Source: Sesamum alatum (lineage: Eukaryota > Streptophyta > Magnoliopsida > Lamiales > Pedaliaceae). From it: DNA of 64,000 nt. The translations under genes and the position numbers were made by a program. Below, piece by piece: positions 1-11,584 of this stretch (positions are counted from its first letter, which is position 1; each line of letters begins with the position of its first letter). The notes below the pieces were generated by a model. It was not told the DNA's origin. It saw nothing but the letters and a program-made list of their open reading frames with translations, and did not search any database. The stretch is taken from NCBI GenBank assembly GCA_034509735.1, contig JACGWO010000003.1, forward strand, positions 40,780,873 through 40,844,872, in the 5' to 3' direction.

Positions 1-187
1 ATAAAATATTTTAGATCAAACAATTAACAAATATATGATTAATGATATACTAAAATTTGATGTTAAATAGATCATATACGTACTAAAATTGACCAAAGTA
101 CATAATTTAAACACACTTATTAATATATTTTAATATTTTTATCATTGTTTTTATTTGCTCACGCAGCGCGTGTGCGCGACTGCTAGT
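1..187 (+). mobile_element. Helitron 3' terminus (element enters from the left edge)
   Basis: The stretch ends in a short GC-rich hairpin at about 167-183 (CAG-CGCG, loop TGTG, CGCG-A-CTG) followed directly by CTAG and a T. A hairpin just before a terminal CTRR with insertion before T is the classic Helitron 3' end. Everything upstream to the window edge is AT-rich and non-coding, so only the tail of a non-autonomous or decayed copy is visible. The 5' end and any Rep/helicase gene are outside the window or absent. Confidence 0.5.
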
Positions 188-959
188 TTTTATAAAATAA
201 AAAGGCTTCAATATGTAACATGATAAAAAGAAAAAAAAAAAATCATTAGTCTAAAGGTCAGCCTGATAGAGTAATACTAGCTTCTTTCCCTAATACATTG
301 GCAAACTATTTTTTTTTTTTTTTCATTCTTTTGCTTTTTTTAGGTTCAACTTTATTTTTCAATTATCTTTTTTTCTTCATGTTCCATTGAATACTTTTTG
401 TTTGTGTCATTGATTAATGATTTTTCTACTCAAATATTTAATGTTAGCTACAATACTCCCATTCATTTTTTTTAGTTTCATAATTTTTTTTCAATCAATT
501 GTCAGAATTTCTTTACTTGATCACTAAATTAACATATATTTTTATCTACTGATAATTCATCGTATTTCTTTTTCAATTCCAATTAGAAAAAGTTAACTAA
601 AATCATGCATTTCTAACCCTCTTTTTCAAGTATGAAGATGTAGTCGTGAATGTTTTACGTAAATTAGTTTGTGTTTTTATTTTTAATGAAGTTCTCTAAT
701 TTTTTAAGTTTTGTTCATTAAATTTCTTGTTTATTTATTTATACCTCTTTCTGAATTATATGTGTAGACAAAAAATTTTTGTGATGTTTTCTCTATCAAG
801 TTTCCTTCATCCATTTTGGTATTTAGTGATGTTTACAAGTAATTTCATATTGGTTTTGTTCATTTTAGGTATTCGTTATTATTTTTTCATAATTATCACT
901 ATCCGCTTTTTTTCTTTTTTTTTTAATTTAGAAGTTCAGATAAAAAATCAATCTGATTG
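188..959. other. AT-rich gene-free stretch
   Basis: Runs of T and A dominate. The short open frames are Phe/Leu-rich products of low complexity and show no recognisable domain. Nothing else is supported. Confidence 0.4.
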
Positions 960-2060
960 AATGAATTGTTTATTAGAAAGTAATTTGATTACATTATGAT
1001 ACTTATCTCTGATAATTAATGATCATAAACCCAATCTAAATTTTTTATTTATTTATGTATATATTGCTATTATATCTTATATTTTAGTGATTCGAACTTC
1101 TTATTGTATGTATGTATTCTTTACATATAATTTAGAAATATAAATTTTTATTTTTTATTAATTTCAAATGTTGTGAAATTTATTTTTTAGGAAGGAAATC
1201 ATAAAATGATACTAATTCTTCTTTTTTTACTTTTTTTTTCTCTTTCAAAAACTAGATTACAAAAGGGACAATTTATTAAAAATTATATTTTTCCTAAGAG
1301 AATTCCGTTTGTATCATAGAGCAAATGTGATAGTATCTTTTACATAATGTATTTATATTATTATTTTGATGGCGTGCCAAAAATCAAGATTTGAGAGTGT
1401 GTATGGAGATTAAAATTTATGAATAAATTATTCATTTCTGACTTTTGGTCCATCAAATGTAAATGAAACTGACAAAAGAATAAAGTAAAAATATGGGCTT
1501 CATGTTGAAATTTAACATGATAAAATAAATTGTTCATTAAAATGTAACTCGATTATCTTACAGTATCTATAATAACTAATGAGCATGAAACCAACTACTA
1601 AAAACTTTTTATTATGTTATCTTTCTACCATTTTCAATTTCTTATTGTATATTCTTATTTTATCTATTTAGTTTTTAATGTATATTTGTATTGCTAGCTT
1701 ATAATTCCAAAATACATATCTGTATTTTCTTATTAGTTTCAGATATTATTAATTCTTTATGAAGGAAATAAAAAGTGTTGCTAATGCTTCTTTTATTCTT
1801 ACTTTCAGAAACTTTATTAAACCCTCATTTAATACGAACCACATTTTTTTAGGAGATTTTATAGCACAGGGTAATAAGATAATATCTTTTACATAATGTA
1901 TTTTATTAATTGAATAAGACAATATACACAGTATTTGAAACTTACAAAATAATTTTTCTCAGTGTGTAAAAATAAGATAATATTGTATTGTTATTTTCAA
2001 AATGTTCCGTAAATAAATTTAATAAAGATTTTAATATTGAATTTTGTATAATAAATTAGC
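960..2060. repeat. Degenerate tandem duplication, unit about 550 bp
   Basis: Two diverged copies of one AT-rich segment lie head to tail. Matching landmarks include the block at about 960-1035 against about 1525-1595, the 'gaaggaaat' block, and the string TCTTTTACATAATGTATTT at about 1336 and again at about 1885. The offset is about 550 bp throughout. No coding potential is visible. It probably lies inside the Helitron-like element that ends near 2226. Confidence 0.45.
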
Positions 2061-2108
2061 ATCAATGTATATGTAAGACGGTTATTAAAATATGACATAC
2101 CATTATGT

Positions 2109-2226
2109 AATTTAAAATTTGTGAAATACTATAAATTTTATAATTCTCGTGCATAGCATAATTTAAAATTTTTGAATACTATAAATTTTATAAATTCTCG
2201 TGCATAGCATGAGGTTAATGTTAGTT
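2109..2226 (+). mobile_element. Helitron-like 3' end with a duplicated tail
   Basis: A segment of about 54 bp is present twice in tandem (about 2109-2160 and 2161-2212). Each copy ends in the near-palindrome CTCGTGCATAGCATGAG or its truncated version. After the second copy comes GTTAATGTTAGT, a decayed match to the hairpin plus CTAGT end of plant Helitrons. The 5' terminus was not identified, so this is an end call only. Confidence 0.4.
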
Positions 2227-3284
2227 TATTATATTTGATGTTCCTGAAATGTCAATTAAGCATCAGGTCCATGACTCCATGGTCTTGATGGAGGGGCCCA
2301 AAAAAGCATTAGCCTAAATTTCTAGTAAAAAGTCCAATAGGATGGCTCGACCCAACTAGAGCCAAGGCCTGGATAAAAACACATGGCGACGCCCTAGACA
2401 ACCATGTGGTTGCCAACTCACCCGCAAAGGAGGAAACTGGTAGACTTTATTGTAAATTTTTCGGGACACATTGCATAAGAGTAAAGAAAGTGATAGATAT
2501 CTCTCCTAAATCTGTTAGGACACGTGCCAACATAAGAGTGAAGATAGAGATTCCCCTTAATTGACATGTGACCACTCGCCCGAATAATCAGGGATCTCTA
2601 GCCTCCTGGGGTTGGGCGGATCCACTCTAACTGAATCCCCAATTTTGGAAATTCGATCTTAATTTAAGTAATAGTAAGTGAATTTTTTTTTGAAAGAGTT
2701 CACACTGACGAAGATCTCACCTAATTTTTGCACATATATACGTACATCCCATCGCCTACAATTTCGTAACACAACAAATCCTACAAAAATATAAATAGCC
2801 CTTAGAATAGAAACAACTCCAATGATATCTTAATTTAATGGTTTCAATTGAGATTTCATGAAAAGTTTGACGTTCAGATTTGAGTCCTATCAAAAATGTC
2901 GGTATTTGTCTATTATAATTTAATTCATTGTTCTTAATTATATTTATGAATTGTTGAATAATTGTATTGCGTAAGTTATAGAGATATACATTGACGTGAG
3001 AAAAATAAAAAGTGGAAGATGGGCCGAAAAAAATTGATCCAAACATTAAGTTCGTTTTGGGTCATCTGAAAAAAAAAAAAAAAAAAAAACCTACAATTGA
3101 ATCCAAATTAAAATTTACTTTTTATAAAAATATTTTTCAATTGAAACCATATCACATATTTATTGGTTTCACATACTATTCAAATATATTTATCTAATAA
3201 AAATTGATAAATGTTACTCTAATGTATAATAGTATTACATATATGGATTTAATTAAGACATTTCGAGTATGTTATCAAAGTTAA
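2227..3284. other. Gene-free stretch with a GC-richer block
   Basis: About 2250-2640 is less AT-rich than its surroundings and looks like a decayed LTR or UTR-like sequence, but no LTR partner, primer site or domain was found. The rest is AT-rich, with a poly-A run near 3068-3089. No gene is supported. Confidence 0.3.
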
Positions 3285-3702
3285 GGGTAAAATTACAGCT
3301 ACCCATGAGGTTTGGTATAATTATAAATATTCTCTCATTATTTGAAAAATTACAAATATCCCACTGAGATTTGTAAGAGTTTAACAAATAACCCATTTCC
3401 ATCTATTTTTATGGGTGAACCGACCAAAATGCTCTTATGCAAACTGAATTATTCTTAAATTTTTTTTGAATGTTTTTGGATTACAATGTGCCGGGAGAGG
3501 TTTCTTAAGTTTTTTACACAGAGGAGCAATAATGTAATTTACCTCGGTTGATTTTTCGACATTCTAACTAAAAATTCAAGGACAAAATGGTCAATTTCAG
3601 GCATTTGGTTAAAATTACAAACTTCAAGGAGGTATTTGTAATTTTTTAAAAAATGAGGAGGTATTTATAATTATACCAAGGATAAGTGGCTGTAATTTAC
3701 CC
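3285..3702. mobile_element. MULE-like MITE, family A, copy 1
   Basis: A 418-bp non-coding element with inverted ends GGGTAAAATTACA and TGTAATTTACCC, and longer inverted arms containing 'ggtataattataaata' and its complement. It is flanked by caaagttaa (left) and taaagttaa (right), an 8/9 match to a 9-bp target duplication. That length is typical of Mutator-like transposition. The internal sequence is shared with the copies at 8356, 14853, 20073 and 29922. Confidence 0.75.
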
Positions 3703-4329
3703 TAAAGTTAATTGTTCCAATATTATGTAGTTGTAAGAGGAGTCCTACCTACACAATGTATAAAAAATTTATAATTATAATACTCAAAATATAATTAATG
3801 TAGTTTGATTGAGAAATATATCTAAATTGGACTACCAATCGTATTTATTTTTATCTTTCATTATGCCATAAATTTTTGTTTTAATTTTATAACTTCTTTT
3901 GCTTGTTTTAAAATATCACAAGAAAGAAAATTCTAATATTTCATTGATTCAAACACATACGTCAAAATTGAAATTTTAATTCATGGTTTCACCTATCGAA
4001 AAAAAAAATAAAAATTCATGGTTTCAGACTTTGTAAAGTCCACATACTTTTGGTGGGTCAAACGGGTTGGCCCTATTCGTATTGTAAATTGGGCTTATAA
4101 GCTATGTTCCGACTGCCTAGGCCTTAACTCCTGAATACATCTTCATATGATCAAACGTATCTGGATCCGGGCCAGTGAAAGGCCCTTCCCTTATATAGCC
4201 CCGACCCGTACATTGGTGGAAAAGATCCGAATAAGATTGCAAGATTTTGGAGTCTTCAAGGGGTCAATTGGGCTGATCTTCAATCAACTGGTCTTATAAC
4301 TAAGAACAATGCAACAATAAGATGTGGGT
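3703..4329. other. Gene-free stretch
   Basis: AT-rich to about 4040. From 4040 to 4320 there is a more balanced block carrying a tatatagcc motif, possibly a decayed LTR or retroelement UTR. No second copy or coding domain was found. Confidence 0.3.
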
Positions 4330-5225
4330 ATTTTCACATTAAGAGGCACGCTTGTTGCTCTGTTTGTTTAACAAAATGAAAAATAAAAAATATATCCGGT
4401 ACCCAAAATTTTAAGTACTCGTAAATTTCAACTGGAATCAGGTAACTAAAATAGCTATTTTCGGGTACCAGACCCAAACTACTTGAGTCCGCATTGTCCG
4501 ACCCATCGCCCACTAATCTAGCTATATTTCGATTGATGGATTTGGATTTGAGAAAAGAATTTCGATGTGCAATCGTTCTCAGGTTGCAGAAATTTGTGGA
4601 CAACAGTTTGGAAGTCGCTCTCAACCAATGATCTTAGTCCATCCCTTAGGGATCGCCAAATTGATTCCTTCTTAGATTGCATAGGTCCTCGTTGGCAAGC
4701 ACGCCATGGCCATGCTAACGTCCAAACTTTTCCCAGAGTCTCTACTCTCCGCAGGAAAATCTAGCTGGGGTTGGTAGCCGAATTCAACTGCATAGCAGTG
4801 CTCGAGGACTCTGAATTAGATAGAAGTAACGCCTGATTGTATCCACTATAAACCGAGTAGGAACCTGATTTTGTGTAGTACCAACTGAGAACGTCGGGGA
4901 CGAGGTTTGTGGCTGAGAGGGATTTGCAGGATCATGTCATGTCTTCATGCAAGAAAACGTGATCAGTAATGTCTCGGTCCCACTCCTCCGTGCTCGAATC
5001 AATAAGCACTGCCACTTTAAACTCTTCGAACCCCAACAGCATCAGCGCAATCAAACGGAAAGTGAATGGTCTCGGCACCCATGAATCTCCCACACCTTAA
5101 CATTGACGCCATTGCCATTACGCCATCGCGAGCCCGATCTAATAACATCTATGAACCCCCAAATCGACCTCCAAGTGAGTGAGGGTTGGTTCTCCACGCG
5201 TGCATCCTATGGGGAGAAATGCAGG
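4330..5225 (-). pseudogene. LINE (non-LTR retrotransposon) ORF2 C-terminal fragment
   Basis: Reading the minus strand with several frame changes gives pieces typical of the C-terminal region of plant L1-type ORF2, the zinc-binding domain that follows reverse transcriptase. They run in order from the high coordinate: SRWRNGNGVNVKVW near 5110, then LVPDVLSWYYTKSGSYSVYS around 4860-4900, and a piece resembling the 'LGKVWTLAW' segment at about 4700. Stops and frameshifts separate the pieces, so it cannot code for a protein. The RT and endonuclease domains are missing. The block is clearly richer in GC than its neighbours. Confidence 0.65.
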
Positions 5226-6040
5226 TTTAATTTTAATTTTAACTTTTTCAAAAATTAAATTTTCTATTTATTGCATTTATATTAAAATTTCTATTTGTTG
5301 TATCTTATACTTACATATAAAAAAAAGTCGTAAAATCATAAAAGTATAATTAAATCCGTCTAAACTACGTCGTCAAATGTCATAAACATTTCCACATAAA
5401 TTAATCACAACTTTGTGACTGCAATTCTACGATTATGATCTCATCACGTGGTCCGCCTCAAAGTTGTTGACGAAAATTTCATCATATAGCGTAACAAATC
5501 CATTACAATGTTTGCAACGGCAAATGCCATCACAAATGTTTGCGACAGCACTATCCGTGGTAAAAAGTAAAAAACAAAACGACATTAATGAAACTATTTT
5601 TGCGATGGATATGCCATCACAAAAATCGTCCTCCAGATGTGCAATAGCATATCTTAAGACGCAATATTCCCTAAAACACTCGTAAAATATTAACGAGTCT
5701 ACCTACTTATCTAGACATTGTGCACGAGAAATTTAATTAACGTACGAAATTCCGGCCTCGAGATGTGAAAACCTCGTACATAAATTTGTTCTATAATAAT
5801 CAATGTAGATATACTTGTTTTCTAGTGAGATTGTTTGTTTTTGATTGACTCAGCAACAGCAATTTGATGTAAATCAATCACACACACTCTCTATTCCAAA
5901 CACAAAAGTTCAACTCCAATTCATCGTAATATAGTCAAATTATTTAATCTTTAATTGTTTAAAATATTAATCTTTTAACTGTGCTTTCAAATTCTAGTAC
6001 TTGTTATATTATTTAATAGTTTTCAATACATTATGACAAA
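5226..6040. other. Gene-free stretch with decayed MITE-like sequence
   Basis: AT-rich. Around 5480-5660 the words 'atgccatcacaaa' and 'gcgat/gcgac' recur, reminiscent of CACTA-derived non-autonomous elements, but no termini were recognised. A 73-codon open frame here has no recognisable domain. Confidence 0.3.
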
Positions 6041-6500
6041 ATAGCTCTTTGTTAAGCTGCGATTATAATTCACCATATCTTTTTTTTTTTCTTTCTGACC
6101 ATAATTTTTTATTTTTTAATCATAATAATTAGTCATAACAACATTATAGTGGATTCTACTATTTTTACATCAAACAATAAAATTCATTCTGAAGTCCGAA
6201 AAAAAAAAAGAAATTAAAGTAACGATAATAAAAAAAAAAAATGTTACACTATAAATGACCATGACTTAAAAATTGTGGTAAATGAACACTATTAACCACA
6301 GTCAAATGAAATCAAAGAAAAAACTTAAATTTCTACCACGATTAATTAATATTCGCCATGATTTTTACCCATAGCCAAAACAGCGGGTAATATCTGTTGC
6401 AAAGTCGTGATTAATTTATATTTACCATATTTTTTTTGTTTTGACTCTAGTAATTAACCATAACGAAAAAATTATTTTTTTTTCTAATGTAAGAATGACT
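6041..6500. mobile_element. CACTA-like MITE sequence (one or two decayed copies)
   Basis: The sequence shares the words 'accatgac', 'ttaaccacag', 'cgccatga' and 'ttagtcataac' with the better-preserved CACTA MITE at 35776-36091. Clean CACTA termini and a 3-bp target duplication were not found, so the limits are rough. Confidence 0.4.
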
Positions 6501-6879
6501 CCCTATAGGCCCACTAGCAAGGTACCCATCTGCGTATATACGGCGATCAGGGTTCTTATAACCGATCAACAATCCCCAACAACCAAATTGCATAACTACA
6601 CACATATCAGAACATACGTTTAATTCCACCGAACGCCTTATTAAAAATCCAAACCCGCAATATACATGTAATACCATTTAATTTAATCCTAAATTATTAG
6701 ACCATAATATTTAGCGTCAACCAAAAAAAAAAAAAAAAAAATTATCAACAACACGCCATAACTCTAGACTAGCTATAACACTATTGGTATTAATTCTCCC
6801 AAGAAAAATAAACTTCTCGATGATCATAATTTGCCGGACCACCAAAAATTAATAATTATATGAATTAGTGGCGAAAATT

Positions 6880-7053
6880 GGAGAAATTTTAGTTCGGACT
6901 CGACTCGCTCAAATCTGAACCAATTATATGATAAGTGTAATACATTTGTCATGTAATTGATAGACAGTTCAAAAAAAAGTGACCAATCACATAGCAAATG
7001 TCTCACACTTATTCTATGATTGATTTGATTCGACCAAACTTGATTCGAGCAAG
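6880..7053. mobile_element. Foldback MITE, family D, copy 1
   Basis: The two halves are imperfect inverted repeats. The left arm contains 'aattatatgataagtgt' and the right arm, read on the minus strand, contains 'aatcatagaataagtgt'. A diverged relative with the same layout lies at 21700-21882. No coding sequence and no clear target duplication. Confidence 0.5.
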
Positions 7054-7229
7054 AATTTTCCATTCAAATTGGGGGAAGGCGAAGGCTCAACGAAAATGGG
7101 CGCACTTGAAATTATGAGTCCATGCAACGTTGAAAAACAAGAAGATGTCCCTTTGCAGAATCTTATAAGGTCCCCCTCTGCCCCTTATCACCACTGCACC
7201 AATATCACCGCCCCAACATCACTGCCCTA

Positions 7230-7660
7230 CCCCCTTTACATACACTGAATCTCACCAATATCACAAGGGATAGGAGAGGAGATGTCACTCCATAAAATAT
7301 TAATCGAGACTGGAGTTTGTTCCGATATTATATTTAAATTCTATTGTTACAATGTTGTTTGTGTAAGATATTTAGACTGAGTTTATGGGTATGTTGCCTT
7401 TAATTAACGAGCGAGGAGTGTAAGGGCTGACAAAAACAAACCATCGTCAAAACCACACCAAGAAAGTCTTGGTAATAGTTTTCCGATCCTAAAGTCAGAT
7501 AGGTCGTAGAGAGAAGTATTTAAGACCGTAAGAATGTTAGAGTAGCAAAAATTGTACATACCAAATATAGAGAACGACTATTTATAGATGTTTCACAATT
7601 ACACGATTCTACATGAATTACGTATAAACGATCTGACTATGATAAATTCCTAAGAATAAA
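7230..7660 (-). mobile_element. Tat/Ogre-type LTR fragment
   Basis: On the minus strand a TATA-like ctataaatag (about 7578-7588) is followed by a leader containing CTGACTTTAGGATCGGAA. This matches the 'gacttgag-cgtcgga' signature common in the R/U5 of plant Tat/Ogre Ty3-gypsy LTRs. Similar leaders occur at 45214-45956 (plus) and 55260-56450 (minus). No partner LTR was seen. Confidence 0.45.
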
Positions 7661-8355
7661 TCCAAATAAGCCTTTTTTTTGAATGAGTACATGTGCCTTT
7701 TGTCTAGTATTACTGTTCTTTCTGATGTGGTCATCATTGGCGTCGTCGTCGGCATAAGGGTACTTGTAAAGGATATGGGTCCTATGGGCATAAAGGAAGA
7801 TAAAATCGCATTTTTCTTCTTGTAGACAATGAATTTCACTTTATATATATATATAGATATATATAATTGAGTCATTTTTTTATGGAGTGTTGGAAAATAA
7901 GAAGAGTAGGTGAGTTCATAATTTTTTTTTTTTTAAAAATAGCAAAGTTTAATCGATTATTAAAAAAAAATTATCTATTTTTAGAAGCTCAATTGTATTC
8001 TTCTTTTATTATATCATACAATACTTCAAGATATATACTTAAAACCCTATAAAATACATCAATAATTTTATACAACATTAAATAACAAAAATTATAAAAT
8101 ATAGAATATTATATAAGCGGTACAGTCATTACTTACTTTTAGGGAAAATTGCATTTCATCCCATAGCTTAGATTTTGTGCACTTTCAGTCCCATTATTTA
8201 TGTAATTCTCGAAAATAGTTTCATAAACTATTTTGGAAAGATAACGGCCTCATGACCTGCAGATTAGCTTAATTTTTCAATCAGTTTTTTAATGACAGTT
8301 GGCAAGAGAAAAATAAGACTTCTTGTAAATTAAAAATAAGATTTTTATATAAAAT
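7661..8355. other. Gene-free stretch
   Basis: AT-rich with poly-T and poly-A runs. About 8143-8250 (ggaaaattgcatttcatccc and following) resembles one arm of the foldback element at 32476-32976. No gene supported. Confidence 0.3.
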
Positions 8356-8805
8356 GGTGAATTACAATGACTTCGTTTGAGTTTTGGTATAATTACGGAT
8401 ACTCATTATCTTTTTTAGAAATTATAAATAAATTACAAATACCCCCAAGTTTGTAATTTTTAACCAAAAGCTTAGAATTGTCCATTTTACCCTTAATTTT
8501 TTTATTTTTATTTTTTATAAATTGTAGAAAAATCAGTCGAAGCAGATTACATTATTACTCTTCTATTTAAAAAATGTAAGAAACATCTCCCTACACATTT
8601 TAGTTCAAAAAAATTCAGAAAAATTTCAAAAAAATAATAATTCAGTTTGCGTATGGGAATTTTGGTCAATTCGCTCATAAAAATGGATGGAAATGAGTTA
8701 TTTGTTAGACGGTTAGAAACCTCGGACGATATTTGTAATTTTTGAAAAAAATAAAAAAGTAACCGTAATTATACGAAATCTCAAAATAGGTTAGTGTAAT
8801 CACCC
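8356..8805. mobile_element. MULE-like MITE, family A, copy 2
   Basis: Ends GGTGAATTACAATGAC and GTGTAATCACCC are decayed versions of the family A termini. The interior contains the shared blocks 'ggtataattacgg', 'aaataccccca', 'ggaaatgagttatttgtta' and 'accgtaattat'. The flanks do not show a convincing 9-bp duplication, as expected for an older copy. Confidence 0.6.
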
Positions 8806-9484
8806 TTTTATAAACTATAAGATTATTTCCAAGAATTTCTCCTTAGTTTTACCAATGAAAAAAACCCTTATTATAACTTGGATTTTCTTATTGTAACTAC
8901 TAAAAAATAATCACTTATAACACGTTGGTAAATGTGTTGTGCAATATGTGGAAGCCGACCAAAAAAAAGGGCACCAAACTTCGGTGCAATGAGTTGGCCA
9001 CTTACTTTTCTTTTTTGGTTGATTTGTACTTTAAATCTTTGGTCAAAAACAAGTTTACCTCTCTTTTTCACGTTGACCTAATGCTTTCAATTTCATTTTC
9101 ATATATAAAAGCGTAACTCACCTAATATTATGTCGTGGGAGTTTACATAAATGACTTATAATTACATCATATATCTAAGTTTCAAATACTAGAATGAAAA
9201 ATGATTTATTTCTTACATCATCAAAGACTATACGGCTTAAAAATTATGTAAACGGATACTATTTATTACGGTCAGAGCAACACCAATGTAGGAGTTTAAA
9301 TTTTGACCACGTTTAATCAATATTTGTGATGGATTTAGGTAGGATGATGTTTTGGCCTTGCCTGCGAAAACAATGATTAATAGCAGTTGTTGCGCATGTG
9401 TGGATTTATTACTTTTTGTAAGAAAATAAACTGTTGTGTCGTGGTAAACCATTATCTTGAAAGTGAATTTTCGGTGCTACTGAG
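8806..9484. other. Gene-free stretch
   Basis: AT-rich. Two overlapping short open frames around 8870-9116 lie on opposite strands and show no domain. About 9170-9450 has scattered CACTA-MITE words. Nothing firm. Confidence 0.3.
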
Positions 9485-10069
9485 GTGCAAATAGGAATAA
9501 CCGATCACTCTCCAAGGTTCACACATCTACAACCCTCTAACACGTGCACTCGTGGTAGAGAATATGGAACAACTCACTCAGAATGAGGCTCAGAAATTAA
9601 GAGAAGATGGAGCTGAGAGAGGAACAACTCGGGCTGAAAGAGAGGGGGAAGAACTCGGTATTTTTTGTGTGTATAACGCAACAGTAGCTGCAACTATTTA
9701 TAGAAGAAACCTTTGATTGTTGAGAAAAATCTGCCGCAAAACTTCTATCCATGCAGATATAAAATTGAATTATTGGGAGGATTTTTCTCAACCTCCAAGA
9801 CTTGATGCTTTGAAGCATTCAAAGTTAAATCCACATAAATATACTATGATTTCTCCACAAAAAAATAAAACAGGCACGTGCCCCAACCCTATCCAAACTA
9901 GGACAAGACGAGTAAGCGCACACATATGGCAATTCTTCCAAATTCCACCCACTCACAATTCTTATTTAAAAGTTAAAAGGAAACTCGATATATGTAAAAC
10001 AAATGTTGGTTGTGAAACTCATGTGGGACACAAAAAAAGAAAGAACTGTAAGTTTAGTCATTCCCAACA
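9485..10069 (-). mobile_element. Solo LTR, probably Ty1/copia
   Basis: On the minus strand it begins TGTTGGGAATGAC at 10069, a common copia LTR start. It carries a TATA-like box tctataaatagt (about 9697-9708) followed by a CT-rich leader, and runs on to about 9485. The lower boundary is uncertain because no target duplication was recognised. No internal gag-pol domain is adjacent, so a solo or truncated LTR is inferred. Confidence 0.45.
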
Positions 10070-10304
10070 CTTTTAACCAAGATAATTAACTATGGCAAAA
10101 TACCATATTTCTTAATATTAAATATCCTAGGTTCAAGTTAATTTCGCTATCACCCATTTATTAAAACAATAAAAAATAAAAAATAAAAATAAAAAAAGAA
10201 AAGAGTTTCACATGCAAGATTTGATAAAAACGTCTGACAGATTAAATTTTTAGATGAGTTACTCATTTAACATAAAACCGCTAAAATTACATGGATTTAT
10301 ATGT
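10070..10304. other. AT-rich spacer
   Basis: A-rich simple sequence at about 10165-10205 and no recognisable feature. Confidence 0.3.
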
Positions 10305-10635
10305 CACTACAACAAAATGAGTTATTACTACACTGCAATATTGATTACGGCTTAAAATTGTCATAAATCATTTAATACTATCAACCATGACCAAATAAAT
10401 TTATTTAAAATTAATTCATTGACCATGATAAATTAATATTTTCATGCTCTGGCCTATAACCAAACCATTAATTAGCTATGGCTCTGGGCAAAGTATTTAC
10501 TACACTTTTTACCCATAGCCAACGTATGGGCTTCACAAATATAATCATCGACTATTTTTATTTTTACAATTTTTGAATTTTCAACATAAAAATAACTAGT
10601 CATAATAAAATAATATATATTTTTTATAGTTAGTG
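10305..10635. mobile_element. CACTA-like MITE
   Basis: Starts CACTACAACAAAATG and ends TATAGTTAGTG, which are inverted CACTA-type termini. The interior has the family words 'caaccatgac', 'acccatagcc' and 'agtcataata'. No 3-bp target duplication is evident. Confidence 0.45.
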
Positions 10636-11358
10636 AATAATTACAAACATAGAAATAGACACGTTATTTTCAAAATGAATTGACTGCAACTATTGTTCAC
10701 GACAGAGAGGATTATGAATGGACAAGATTTAACGCTTATAATCATAGTGGATAAGAATGATAATAGTAATAATAACAATTAGATACGCATGTTTTATATA
10801 TGTGACAAATTAAATAATAATTATTTGATGAATCGTCATCCATTTTGTCACTCTGTTTGCCACTTTTCTTTCAGGAATCAGATGAGAATTGTCTGCAACT
10901 CTCTTTTTTCCTTTACTTTTTTTTTTAAAAATAATCCCCTTTTTTTGGTTTTGGAGAAATTATATTGATATTGGTTGTAATTACGAATACATTATTGTTA
11001 AATTGAAAATTAAAATTACCCGACCTGAAGTTCGGAAAATATTACGTTGTCTGTTGGAGAAGTACATAAATACCAAAATACTCTTAAATTTTATGGAAAA
11101 AAATAAAAGCTGAAAGTCATATTTTCCAAAAGCAAAAAGTACTTGGTAAAAAATTAAGAATTAACGCCGAAACTTAGACACTCAATTCATTTTTCTAACT
11201 AACAAACCCTCATCCTCTTCTCCTCTCTCTCTCTCGTCAGTTCACTCGTTTGTCTTGTCAATTCATTCTCATTCAAATCAGTCACGTTATCATCGGACAT
11301 CGACTATGATGTCATTTTCCGTTCAAGTGCGGTTTCTCTTTATCAATTTAGTCACATT
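10636..11358. other. Gene-free stretch
   Basis: AT-rich, with a CT-rich patch at about 11210-11240 that could be a decayed leader. The 74-codon open frame at 10889-11113 shows no domain. Confidence 0.3.
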
Positions 11359-11584
11359 CACTGTAAGAAAATGATTGAATAGTTACAAAAAAATTGATAC
11401 TAAAATCAGCATCGAACTTAGTAAAATTTTGGTTGCTAATGTACATTATTTAAACAATTCCTTGCTAAATCATTAGCAAATAATTTTTTTGTATTAAACA
11501 ATATAATTTAATAACAATGAGCTTACTTGCTAATTAGTCCGATGTTCATTTATTTTCATTGATATTGAGCCATTTTCTTGTAGT
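11359..11584. mobile_element. CACTA-like MITE
   Basis: Termini CACTGTAAGAAAATG and CATTTTCTTGTAGT are inverted and match the CACTACAAGAAA ends of plant CACTA elements. The final G is missing. The trinucleotide att sits on both sides, as expected for the 3-bp CACTA target duplication. Length 226 bp, non-coding. Confidence 0.55.

Noticed and set aside
9717..10076. 119-codon plus-strand frame
   Set aside because: It lies within the putative copia LTR, antisense to its orientation, and has no domain.
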